A DNA stretch of 64,000 nucleotides, taken from NCBI GenBank assembly GCA_050178795.1, contig JBFXFT010000008.1:1-64000 (forward strand), given 5' to 3'. The notes beneath the pieces were generated by a model, which was not told the DNA's origin, ran no database searches, and saw only the letters and a program-made list of their open reading frames with translations. The position numbers and the translations under genes were made by a program. Shown piece after piece: positions 42,922 to 51,417 of the stretch. This stretch comes from STF1-184 sp050178795. Its GTDB lineage: Bacteria > Bacillota > Clostridia > Christensenellales > UBA1242. Numbering within the stretch: the first letter of the stretch is position 1; each line of letters starts with the position of its first letter.

Positions 42922-45738
42922 ATGAAAAAAATAAGCAGAGCATTAATATTGTTAATCTTTTTAATAAGTTCAACATTTGTTTTTGCAGGTTGTGGGGAGG
43001 TTGTGCCAGTAGATTTATCTAGGCCTATTGCAAGTGTAGTTACGAGCAATGATAGGGTAACTGTAATGGCAATTAGAGACCCTAACGCATCTAGTTATGT
43101 GTTTGGTTTTTATACTGGACCATACTACAACAATGCATCGCTTTATGTTGAGGAAGAGACAAGTCAAAACTATTTTGATATGACGGATGTTATTACAAGC
43201 TCTCAAATCTATTACTTTTATGCAAGGGCAATTGGTGATGGAGTTAATTATTTGGACTCTGTAAATTCATCAATAGTGCATTATGACAATTCTGATACGC
43301 TTCCAGCGCCAGTTTTAAGTTTGACAGGCAACATTCTTAGTTGGAATGGAATACCAGATAGCGATGGTTATGAAATTTATGAAAATAATTCGCTAATAGA
43401 AGCAACTTATGATACGACTTATGATGTAACCGACAGAATTGTTAGCCAAATAGTATATAACTATGAGGTTAAAGCCATAGGTGCTGAAGGCAATTTATTA
43501 TATAAAGACTCGTTAAAGTCAAACATTGTTTCCTATACGGAACACTTAGTTTTGGCTGTTCCTGAAAATTTACAAATTCAAGAAATAGAGGGCAGTGATT
43601 ATTTAACTTGGGACGCAGTTATGGGCGCCGCAACCTATACGGTTTTGGTTGATGGCACTACTACTAATCAAGTTGCCACTAATGAAGTTTTATTAAGCAC
43701 GCTTGCTCCTTTAGCAAAACAATACACTTTTGCCGTTAGAACTGATGCAACTGGCATACTAATAGCAAGTGATTATTCTACAGAAATTATATACGACAAC
43801 TATATTCAACTTTCAACACCTAGCATAATAGGCGCTAGCAGGAATAACGGAGATGTAGATGTTTCTTGGAGCGAGGTTCCAAATGCAGAAAGTTATACTT
43901 TACTTGTAAATGGCTCTCCACTTTTAAATGACATCACAGGGCTTCCTGAAATTATTACAGCAACGAGCGTAACAATACCAGGAGAACTTGAAAAGGTAGA
44001 GGGAGGCTTTGACCTTGAAGTCTATGCAAATGCTTATGCATATTATTTAGAGAGTGAGACATCTGAACTATTTGCCTATGGCGGAATAGATGAACTTGAC
44101 TCGCCATTAAATTTAAGTGTTGTTAATCTATCTGGCACTATAACGGCAAGTTGGGACGCAGTGAGCGGTTGCAACGGCTATGTTGTTGCAATTAATGACG
44201 ATTATTATAATGTAAATTCTAGTACAACAAGCCTTGATATAACTGGTGAAATAGACCCAGAAGCGGTAGTTCAAGTAAGAGTAAAAGCAACAGGAATTGG
44301 TTATGTTACAGACTCTACTTATGCCGATGCGGTTATGTACAACAATACCGCTTATCCAATAACTGGCTATTATAATAGATATTTCTACTATTACCAATAT
44401 TACGATTACACAGTAAGAAGCCAAGAAGAAATGAACGCGGCACTTGCTTATGCTCTAAACTATCATTTAACGAGTATTGAATTATATGTAGATTATGCGT
44501 TAGACAGCGCAGAATTATTGTTGGCAGATGAACTTTTTGGAAATAATAATGGTATTGCTGATGAAACAGAAAGAGAAATAGCAGAATACAAAGAATATGT
44601 TGGTCTAACTTCTTATAGTGAAACACACTCAATGACTTATATGTTACCTGACCCAAGTGGTGCAAATCAATGGGAATTTACATTTGGTTACGATTATGAT
44701 ATGGACCCAACATTAGAAAGTAACGACCCTGACCCTTATGTTCAAAATACAAACTTCGCTCCATACAGTTCTGCAACTGGCAGGGCTGTGGACTATAACG
44801 ATTTTGCTTCAGAACTTTCTACAATAGAGGTTCCAGTTTATAACAGTGAAAACTTGTTTATGGCAGTAAATTCTGGTGCTAAACCATTATTTATGGCAGA
44901 AGATAGCCAAGCAGAACTTGTTTATGAAACTGCAAAATCAGTTTTAAGACAAATAATTGATGACAGTATGACAGACTATGAAAAGATGTTAGCAATTTAC
45001 GATTGGGTAAGTTACAACACAGTTTATGATAAATATGTTTATGCAATAGCAACACAAGACACGACTGGTTGGACTCAAGCGCAAATTGACGAACTTCAAA
45101 ATACAATTCCCCAATATAAAGTGTTCTACTTAGAGGGCGTTCTACTTGACGGCAGTGCGGTTTGTGACGGCATTGCAAAAACTGTTGCTTTCCTAGCGAG
45201 TATGGAAGGAATTGAAATAGTAAAAATCAATGGTACCGCAGGTAGCACATCAAGTTCAGTTGGACACGCTTGGAACAAAGTATACTTAGATATTGATGGC
45301 GTAAGCAACTGGTATGTAATTGACGCAACTTGGGGCGACGGCAAAATTAACATAGGCACTTATGAAGAACCAATTATTTCGGAATATTTGAACCATAAAT
45401 ATTTCTTAGTTACAGACGCAGACATTGAAGATACTCACTTCCCAGAAAGTCCATTTAACCCAGTAGCAGATACAGATTTTAACTACTTTACTGAGACAGA
45501 ATATACTGCAGGAAGCGACTATTACATAACTAGTCAAACAGAGTTAAACGACTTAATGGCATACTTAATTTACAACGATATTGAAGGTGTAGAAATTTAT
45601 GTTTCATTTAATTATGGCGGCTCACTAGCTGACGAGTTAAGCCTTGCAATTAACCTTGCAACCTATGACGATGTTACAGCAAATTGGTGGACTACTACTA
45701 CAAGTCAAAAGATTATGGTTGACATAGTTTACGCTTAA
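42922..45738 (+). CDS. lipoprotein with Fn3-like repeats and transglutaminase domain
   Basis: A 938-residue surface lipoprotein. The signal peptide ends in lipobox FAGC (Cys24). About five fibronectin III-like repeats (roughly 30-480) carry the recurrent W-(D/S)-x-(V/I)...Y motif. A transglutaminase-like domain (about 670-830) has the papain-type triad Cys748 (SAVCDG), His782 (GHAWNK) and Asp801 (DATWGD). A second module, beginning (V/I)xSQ(E/T)E(M/L)N, occurs on both sides of it (about 497-550 and 872-920). It could crosslink or cleave cell-surface proteins. Confidence 0.8.
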   Translation: MKKISRALILLIFLISSTFVFAGCGEVVPVDLSRPIASVVTSNDRVTVMAIRDPNASSYVFGFYTGPYYNNASLYVEEETSQNYFDMTDVITSSQIYYFYARAIGDGVNYLDSVNSSIVHYDNSDTLPAPVLSLTGNILSWNGIPDSDGYEIYENNSLIEATYDTTYDVTDRIVSQIVYNYEVKAIGAEGNLLYKDSLKSNIVSYTEHLVLAVPENLQIQEIEGSDYLTWDAVMGAATYTVLVDGTTTNQVATNEVLLSTLAPLAKQYTFAVRTDATGILIASDYSTEIIYDNYIQLSTPSIIGASRNNGDVDVSWSEVPNAESYTLLVNGSPLLNDITGLPEIITATSVTIPGELEKVEGGFDLEVYANAYAYYLESETSELFAYGGIDELDSPLNLSVVNLSGTITASWDAVSGCNGYVVAINDDYYNVNSSTTSLDITGEIDPEAVVQVRVKATGIGYVTDSTYADAVMYNNTAYPITGYYNRYFYYYQYYDYTVRSQEEMNAALAYALNYHLTSIELYVDYALDSAELLLADELFGNNNGIADETEREIAEYKEYVGLTSYSETHSMTYMLPDPSGANQWEFTFGYDYDMDPTLESNDPDPYVQNTNFAPYSSATGRAVDYNDFASELSTIEVPVYNSENLFMAVNSGAKPLFMAEDSQAELVYETAKSVLRQIIDDSMTDYEKMLAIYDWVSYNTVYDKYVYAIATQDTTGWTQAQIDELQNTIPQYKVFYLEGVLLDGSAVCDGIAKTVAFLASMEGIEIVKINGTAGSTSSSVGHAWNKVYLDIDGVSNWYVIDATWGDGKINIGTYEEPIISEYLNHKYFLVTDADIEDTHFPESPFNPVADTDFNYFTETEYTAGSDYYITSQTELNDLMAYLIYNDIEGVEIYVSFNYGGSLADELSLAINLATYDDVTANWWTTTTSQKIMVDIVYA

Positions 45739-45759
45739 AATGTCTAATTTATTAAAATT

Positions 45760-45791
45760 AACAGAACGGCCAAACGGCTGTTCTGTTTTTT
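45760..45791 (+). terminator. intrinsic terminator
   Basis: ACAGAACGGCC / GGCTGTTCTGT stem with one mismatch, then T run. Confidence 0.8.
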
Positions 45792-45833
45792 AAAAAGGCG
45801 GTAATTATAGTAATAATAAAAGTTAAATAATGC

Positions 45834-45862
45834 TTGCAAGCAAGTACTTTTAATGCTATAAT
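45834..45862 (+). promoter_or_regulatory. promoter of the rpsF-ssb-rpsR operon
   Basis: TTGCAA (45834-45839), 17 nt, TATAAT (45857-45862), with an extended TGC before the -10 box. Confidence 0.8.
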
Positions 45863-45898
45863 AAGGCAGTTTAGTAAATATTAACATTACTATTCCTT

Positions 45899-45922
45899 GT
45901 TTTAACCGAGAGTTAAAACCGA
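45899..45922 (+). promoter_or_regulatory. putative S6:S18 binding leader hairpin
   Basis: GTTTTAAC (45899-45906) pairs with GTTAAAAC (45912-45919) and is followed by CGA; ACCGA occurs both in the loop and after the stem. rpsF leaders in many bacteria carry a CCG-containing stem bound by the S6:S18 complex for autoregulation. Position and CCG elements fit; no covariation check was possible. Confidence 0.5.
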
Positions 45923-45945
45923 TTAGTCCAAAAGGAGGTAAAAAA

Positions 45946-46227
45946 ATGAACAAGTATGAATTGTTGCTTATCATAAGGGCAGGGCTTGAAGAAGAAAAAA
46001 GAGAGGCATTAGTTGCAAAAATTAATGGCTTTTTGGAATCTTCTAAAGCAAATGTAACTAAGGTAGACAAATGGGGCATTAAAAAATTAGCGTACCCAAT
46101 TAACTATCAAAATGAAGGTTACTACGTCATTTTTGAAATGGAAGCACCAGCAACTTTAGTAGCTGAGGTTGAACCAAGATTGCGAATTGAAGAAGAAGTA
46201 ATTCGCGTGCTATTTATAGCAAAATAA
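45946..46227 (+). CDS. rpsF: 30S ribosomal protein S6
   Basis: A 93-residue S6 with the standard N-terminal MNKYELLLIIRAGL, the central WGIKKLAYPINYQNEGYYVIFEME and the C-terminal EEVIRVLFIAK. It lies at the periphery of the small subunit and pairs with S18. AAGGAGG precedes the ATG. First gene of the conserved S6-SSB-S18 operon. Confidence 0.97.
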   Translation: MNKYELLLIIRAGLEEEKREALVAKINGFLESSKANVTKVDKWGIKKLAYPINYQNEGYYVIFEMEAPATLVAEVEPRLRIEEEVIRVLFIAK

Positions 46228-46245
46228 GTTTAGGAGAAATAATTT

Positions 46246-46638
46246 ATGAATAAAGCAATTTTAATTGGAAATTTAACAAAAGATCCAGAACTTTCTACAA
46301 CTACAGGCGGCGTTAGCGTATGTAACTTTACACTAGCAATAAGCCGTAAGTATGCTAGTGCAAATGGTGAGCGCGAGACCGATTTTATTAACATTATCAC
46401 TTGGAGAAAAACTGCAGAGTTTGTTCACCAATATTTTAAAAAGGGTCAAAAATTAGCAGTGGTTGGAACTATTCAAACACGAAGCTATGACGCACAAGAC
46501 GGCACAAAGCGTTATGTTACAGAAGTTGTAGCAGACGAAGTAGAGTTTGTTGAAAGAAAAGGTAATGGCGACAATGACGGTTACGAAAAAACAGTAACTA
46601 GATTAGAGCCAATTGAAGATGATACTCTTCCATTCTAA
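46246..46638 (+). CDS. ssb: single-stranded DNA-binding protein
   Basis: A 130-residue SSB: OB fold (1-105) starting MNKAILIGNLTKDPEL with NFTLAISR and DFINIITWRKTAEF, a very short linker, and the acidic tip EDDTLPF that recruits partner proteins. Shorter than most SSBs because the Gln/Gly linker is nearly absent. Confidence 0.96.
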   Translation: MNKAILIGNLTKDPELSTTTGGVSVCNFTLAISRKYASANGERETDFINIITWRKTAEFVHQYFKKGQKLAVVGTIQTRSYDAQDGTKRYVTEVVADEVEFVERKGNGDNDGYEKTVTRLEPIEDDTLPF

Positions 46639-46658
46639 TATTTTAAAGGAGAAAAATA

Positions 46659-47015
46659 ATGAGCGAAATTAAAAGCACCGCTCCACGTGAAGCGGGAGTT
46701 GAGTTTGATGAAACAGTAGTTGTAGAGACTGAAGAAAGAGATTCTGCAAAATCATCAGATAAGAAATATGACAAAAAAGCAACATACGTTAAGGGTCAAA
46801 AAAGAGCACCTAAGCGCAAAGTTTGCAACTTTTGTTTAGACAAAGCAACAGAAATAGATTACAAAGATGTTGCTAAATTAAAACGCTATGTTACTGAAAA
46901 AGGCAAAATATTGCCAAGACGTCAAACAGGCGTATGCGCTAAACACCAAAGACAACTAGCAGTTGCAATTAAGAGGGCAAGGATTGCCGCTTTAATGCCA
47001 TTTGCTGGTGAATAA
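46659..47015 (+). CDS. rpsR: 30S ribosomal protein S18, zinc type, N-terminally extended
   Basis: The conserved S18 core starts near residue 50: [57 protein letters not shown]. Cys residues in CNFC and CAKH form the metal-type (C+) set. The protein is 118 residues rather than about 75-80 because of a 45-residue acidic/charged N-terminal extension. AAAGGAG precedes the first ATG, so the extension is probably translated. Confidence 0.93.
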   Translation: MSEIKSTAPREAGVEFDETVVVETEERDSAKSSDKKYDKKATYVKGQKRAPKRKVCNFCLDKATEIDYKDVAKLKRYVTEKGKILPRRQTGVCAKHQRQLAVAIKRARIAALMPFAGE

Positions 47016-47061
47016 AATTCTAACTTTTGAAAATTTAAAATTTTATTAAATAGAAGCAATT

Positions 47062-47093
47062 AAAAAAACTAACCGTTGTGGTTAGTTTTTTTG
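47062..47093. terminator. bidirectional intrinsic terminator
   Basis: AAAAAACTAACC / GGTTAGTTTTTT stem shared by rpsR and the convergent ABC operon. Confidence 0.85.
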
Positions 47094-47102
47094 TGCTTTG
47101 TT

Positions 47103-48899
47103 TTAAGCAAATTGACTATTATATAGTTCAAAGTAAGCGCCTTTTTTGTTTAATAACTCCTCGTGGTTACCTTGTTCAACAATATCTCCATGTTGCATAA
47201 CTAAAATGTTATCGGCGTCTTTAATTGTGCTAAGTCTATGCGCTATTACAAAACTCGTTCTATCTTTCATTAGGTTGTTTATGCCCTTTTGTAATTGTAT
47301 TTCTGTCCTTGTATCTACGCTACTTGTTGCCTCATCTAGTATTAAAATTTTAGGACTACTTAGTATTACTCTCGCTATTGTAAGCAGTTGTTTTTGACCC
47401 TCGCTTATGTTGCTAGCCTCTTCATTTATTATTGTATTATAACCGTCTGGTAAAGTCTCTATAAAGTGATGTGCTTGGGCTAGTTCACTAGCTGCAATAA
47501 TCTCTTCCATAGTTGCGTCTTTTTTGCCGTAGGCTATGTTGTCCTTTATTGTTCCATTAAATAGCCAAGTATCTTGCAAAACCATTCCTATGTTTTGTCT
47601 TAGGCTTGCCCTTGTAAGTGAAGTGATGTCTTTATTATCTATTTTTATTTTGCCACCATTTAACTCATAAAAGCGCATAATTAAGTTTACTATTGTTGTT
47701 TTGCCTGCACCTGTAGGACCCACAATGGCTATTGTTTGACCTGTTTTGGTGTGTAGGTTTATATCATTCATAAGTATTTTATTTGGGGCATAACCAAATT
47801 TAACGCCCTCAAAATCAACTTGACCTGAAACACTAGAAAGCACTGTTGACGTTGCATCGTCTTTTACTTCTTCCTCTGCGTCTAGCACTTCAAAAATACG
47901 TTCACTGCTTGCCATTAGGGTTTGTAAAGTATTTGTTAGTTGAGCCATTTGTGCTATTGGTTGGGTTAATTGTTGGCTGTATTGCAAGAATACCATTAAG
48001 TAACCAGGGTTAAGGTCTCCGTTTGCTATGAATATACAAGCGACAATACTTATTGCAACATATCCAAAGTTATTTACAAATGTAATAAGTGGAAAAATAA
48101 GTCCAGAGAAGAAGTTTGCTTTTTTAGCCGATATTGCAAGGTCTTCATTTATCTTTTTGAAGCGTGCAAGTTCGTCTTCTTCTTTATTAAAGGCTTTTAC
48201 TATTTGCTCTGCCGAGAAAGTTTCTTCAACTTGCCCAGATAAAGCACCTAAGTTTTTGGCTTGCATTGCAAACTGTTTTTGACTGTGCTTCATAACAAAG
48301 CCAGCAAGAAATACTGAAAGTGGCAAAGTGACTAGTGAAATTATTGTTAGCCAAAAGTTTATGCTAAACATCATAATTACAACACCTATAACGGTCAGTA
48401 TGCTACTTATTACCTGTGTTATTGTTTGGTTTAAACTGCTGCCAATGTTGTCTAGGTCGTTTGTTACACGACTTATTAAGTCGCCAGTGCTATTTGTGTC
48501 ATAAAATTTTAGTGGCACAGAATCAATTTTAGTGCGCACTTTTTTACGCATATTGTAAACAATTTTTTGGCTTGCTCCGCCCATTATATATTTGCTTATA
48601 ACATTAAATATTGTAGAAAGCAGATAAAGTAAACCAGCATTTATTAATACCCTTGCCACGAAGGAAAGGTCAACGCTCAAACCCATTAAAGGTTTAAATA
48701 GTTCGGTAATAGCCTTTTCGGTAATTTTTGGCGTTACAATGGCAAGAACGACTGAGGCAACGGTTAAAATTAATACAACTATTGTTTGCCATTTTATTAT
48801 TGACATTTCTTTTAATAGTCTTTTAAAGGAAGCCTTGAAGTTTTTTGCTTTCATTGTTTTTTCTGAGCCAGGAGGTCCGCCTCTCATAGGTCCAGCCAT
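47103..48899 (-). CDS. ABC exporter half-transporter, canonical ATPase subunit
   Basis: A 598-residue type IV exporter half: six membrane helices (about 30-330), then an NBD with Walker A GPTGAGKTT, Q-loop VLQDTWLF, signature degenerate NISEGQ, Walker B LILDEATSSVD with catalytic Glu, and H-loop IAHRLST. A Gly/Pro-rich N-terminal tail is typical of YheH/LmrC-type subunits. It pairs with the 48901 product in a heterodimeric multidrug exporter. The genes are 1 nt apart. Confidence 0.92.
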   Translation of the reverse strand: MAGPMRGGPPGSEKTMKAKNFKASFKRLLKEMSIIKWQTIVVLILTVASVVLAIVTPKITEKAITELFKPLMGLSVDLSFVARVLINAGLLYLLSTIFNVISKYIMGGASQKIVYNMRKKVRTKIDSVPLKFYDTNSTGDLISRVTNDLDNIGSSLNQTITQVISSILTVIGVVIMMFSINFWLTIISLVTLPLSVFLAGFVMKHSQKQFAMQAKNLGALSGQVEETFSAEQIVKAFNKEEDELARFKKINEDLAISAKKANFFSGLIFPLITFVNNFGYVAISIVACIFIANGDLNPGYLMVFLQYSQQLTQPIAQMAQLTNTLQTLMASSERIFEVLDAEEEVKDDATSTVLSSVSGQVDFEGVKFGYAPNKILMNDINLHTKTGQTIAIVGPTGAGKTTIVNLIMRFYELNGGKIKIDNKDITSLTRASLRQNIGMVLQDTWLFNGTIKDNIAYGKKDATMEEIIAASELAQAHHFIETLPDGYNTIINEEASNISEGQKQLLTIARVILSSPKILILDEATSSVDTRTEIQLQKGINNLMKDRTSFVIAHRLSTIKDADNILVMQHGDIVEQGNHEELLNKKGAYFELYNSQFA

Positions 48900-48900
48900 A

Positions 48901-50628
48901 TTACTTCACCTCCTTTTTAGTTTGAGAGTTGTAAATTTCTTTATAAGCCTCACAACTAGTTAAAAGTTCGTTATGTGTGCCAACGCCTACCATATTGCCC
49001 TCGTCCAGCACCATTATTTGGTCCGCATCTTTAATTGTGCTTATTCTTTGTGCCACAATTAAGACATTTGCATTTGTAGTCTTTGTTTTTAGGGCTTTTC
49101 TTAATTTAGAGTCTGTTTTTAAGTCAAGTGCGGAAAAACAGTCATCAAACAAATAAATCTCTGGGTTTTTTACTATTGCCCTCGCTATTGAAAGCCTTTG
49201 CTTTTGTCCGCCAGATAGGTTTGCGCCGCCTTTTTCAATCAAATAGTCGTAACCACCTTTTTCAGACGTAATAAAATCGTCCGCTTGCGCTATTTTGCAG
49301 GCCTCTATTACCTCTTCGTCTGAGGCGTCTTCATTTCCGTATTTAATATTGTCTTTAATGGTTCTGTTAAATAGTGTCGCCTTTTGTGGCACTATTGCAA
49401 TTTTGTTTCTTAAATCGTTTAAATCATAGTCTTTAATGTTAACGCCATCAACTAAAATAGCGCCCTCTGTAACATCATAAAAGCGAGGAAGTAGGTTTAG
49501 AATTGTGCTCTTTCCACTTCCTGTTCCACCAATTATTGCAGTGGTTTTGCCAGCCTGGCTTTTAAAACTAATATTTTTAATTGCAGGTTCTTCTGCGCCT
49601 TCAAACTTAAAGGTAACATTTTTAAACTCAAGCAGTCCTTTTTTGTCCTCACCTGGTTTTACGGCGTTTGTTGGGTTTTTAATTTTAGATTCTAAAGCCA
49701 TAACCTCGTTTATTCTTGTTGCAGAGGCGCTTGCCCTAGGTACAAATATAAACATCATAACTAGCATTATAAAGCTCATCATAATTCTCATAGAGTATTG
49801 CATTATTGCGTTTATGTTTGCAAAGTCCGTTGCGCCTTGTGCACCAAGCCAAATAATAAGTAGGGTTACAACGCTAAATATAAAACTTACAGTAGGCATA
49901 GTTACAGACATATATCTGTTTGCCGTAGTTGCAAGTTCTGTAACCGCCTTATTTTTATCGTCAAATTTTGCTTCTTCAATTTTTTCGTTATTAAAAGCAC
50001 GAATTACCCTTACGCCAGTTATATTTTCTTTAGCAACTAGCGTTAGTTCGTCCAATTGCTTTTGCATTTTTTTGTATAGTGGCACAATTTTAAAGCCAAC
50101 AAATCCAATCATAGCAATAAGGATAGGCAAAGCGCCGAGTATTATAAGAGTAATGTTGGCGTCAAGTTGAAAAGCCATTAAAGCACCGCCGACTAACATA
50201 ATAGGGGCGGATATCATCATTCTTATAATAATCATAGTTACTTGTTGAACTTGATTAATGTCGTTCATCGTCCTAGTTATTAAACTTGCCGTTCCTACCT
50301 TGTTTAATTCGGCTTGACTTAGGTTTTGTACTTTTTCATATAGTTTTAACCTGATGTCCTTTCCAAAGTTAAACGCTATATGACTTGAAAAGTAACTTAT
50401 TACAATTTCTGCAATCACTACAGCAAAAACCGCTAGTAAGGCAATGGCACCTTTTGCAATCATATCTGCCACTGGTGCAGGTACACCATAGGTTGTAGGA
50501 ATTAGGTTGACAACTTCTTTTAATAAGTCGGGTATTAAAAGGTCAGCATAACTTTTTACCGCAATTATAATAATTACAAATATTAGAGCCCATTTATAAG
50601 GTTTTAAGTTTTTCCATAATTTTAGCAA
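48901..50628 (-). CDS. ABC exporter half-transporter, degenerate ATPase subunit
   Basis: A 575-residue exporter half with six membrane helices and NBD: Walker A GGTGSGKST, Q-loop VPQKATLF, intact signature NLSGGQ, Walker B YLFDDCFSALD in which the catalytic Glu is Asp, and AQRIST where the H-loop His is Gln. Such degeneration of one site is characteristic of heterodimeric exporters (YheI/BmrC, TM287). First gene of the operon, transcribed from the operator-containing promoter at 50670. Confidence 0.92.
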   Translation of the reverse strand: MLKLWKNLKPYKWALIFVIIIIAVKSYADLLIPDLLKEVVNLIPTTYGVPAPVADMIAKGAIALLAVFAVVIAEIVISYFSSHIAFNFGKDIRLKLYEKVQNLSQAELNKVGTASLITRTMNDINQVQQVTMIIIRMMISAPIMLVGGALMAFQLDANITLIILGALPILIAMIGFVGFKIVPLYKKMQKQLDELTLVAKENITGVRVIRAFNNEKIEEAKFDDKNKAVTELATTANRYMSVTMPTVSFIFSVVTLLIIWLGAQGATDFANINAIMQYSMRIMMSFIMLVMMFIFVPRASASATRINEVMALESKIKNPTNAVKPGEDKKGLLEFKNVTFKFEGAEEPAIKNISFKSQAGKTTAIIGGTGSGKSTILNLLPRFYDVTEGAILVDGVNIKDYDLNDLRNKIAIVPQKATLFNRTIKDNIKYGNEDASDEEVIEACKIAQADDFITSEKGGYDYLIEKGGANLSGGQKQRLSIARAIVKNPEIYLFDDCFSALDLKTDSKLRKALKTKTTNANVLIVAQRISTIKDADQIMVLDEGNMVGVGTHNELLTSCEAYKEIYNSQTKKEVK

Positions 50629-50669
50629 AATATTTTCTCCTTTTCTTATTTATATATAAAACAAGAGCA

Positions 50670-50698
50670 ATTATATATGACACGTGTCATTTTGTCAA
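50670..50698 (-). promoter_or_regulatory. consensus promoter of the ABC operon with operator in the spacer
   Basis: Minus strand TTGACA (50693-50698), exactly 17 nt, TATAAT (50670-50675). The spacer contains the perfect 14-bp palindrome ATGACACGTGTCAT (50677-50690). A repressor bound there would block RNA polymerase. Dimeric TetR- or MarR-type regulators bind such sites; none is adjacent. Confidence 0.8.
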
Positions 50699-50769
50699 AC
50701 CATTTTATTTGTTTTATAAAAATATTATATTGTACTATATATCTATTGATAATAAGCATTATATATAGT

Positions 50770-50797
50770 CAAAAAATAGCAGAGGGTTGCTCTGCCA
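50770..50797 (-). terminator. intrinsic terminator (minus strand)
   Basis: GCAGAG / CTCTGC stem followed on the minus strand by a T run; ends the rhodanese gene. Confidence 0.8.
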
Positions 50798-50819
50798 TTT
50801 AAACGAATTAATTATTAAA

Positions 50820-51227
50820 TTATAGGGCATACCAGCCTTGCATGCCATCAATTACATTTATTACAACCTTAAAGCCATAGTTTTGCATAAGTGTGTATGC
50901 GGTAGCACTTCTGTTGCCAGAGTTGCAAATAATAACGACTGGTTGGTCTTTGTCTAAAACATCTAACATACTTAAATTATTTTCAAATTGGTAAAAGTCA
51001 ATGTTAGTTGTAAACTCATCTATGTGGTCGCTGTTATATTCGCTTGCCGTCCTAATATCTACAAACTGATAATCCTCATTTAAAATAGAACTCAATTGAC
51101 TTGCATAAATTTGGTGACTTTTTAGTGAAAAAAGGTTTAAATTTATGTCAAAAACCATAAAAATGCCAACAATTAGTATTAAAACGGCGCTAATTGATGC
51201 AATAATCATAATATTTTTTCTTTTCAT
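50820..51227 (-). CDS. membrane-anchored rhodanese-like protein
   Basis: A 135-residue protein with an N-terminal membrane anchor (about 7-27) and one rhodanese domain: VDIRTASEYNSDHID (56-70) and the active-site loop IICNSGNRSATA with Cys101. The domain is predicted to lie outside the membrane. Typical activity is sulfur transfer via a Cys persulfide; the physiological partner is unknown. Confidence 0.85.
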   Translation of the reverse strand: MKRKNIMIIASISAVLILIVGIFMVFDINLNLFSLKSHQIYASQLSSILNEDYQFVDIRTASEYNSDHIDEFTTNIDFYQFENNLSMLDVLDKDQPVVIICNSGNRSATAYTLMQNYGFKVVINVIDGMQGWYAL

Positions 51228-51417
51228 AGTGTAAAATTTCCTTTTATATTTTTATTAAATTTCATTGTTATAAAATCATAACTATACACATTTTAGCAAA
51301 AAAATTGGCATTTGGCTACTATTTTTATATTGTTATTTAAAAAGTCTTAAGTGGTAATTACTTGCTTTATTTTTCAATTTTTTATACAATAGGTATATCA
51401 AACAAAAGGACTAAAAA

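Noticed and set aside
44128..44665. Two minus-strand frames inside the transglutaminase lipoprotein gene
   Set aside because: Shadows of the Tyr/Asp-rich coding strand; the conserved catalytic protein is on the plus strand.
49505..50170. A 221-codon plus-strand frame inside the ABC exporter gene
   Set aside because: It is antisense to a strongly conserved transporter coding region, lacks expression signals and its hydrophobicity mirrors the opposite strand.
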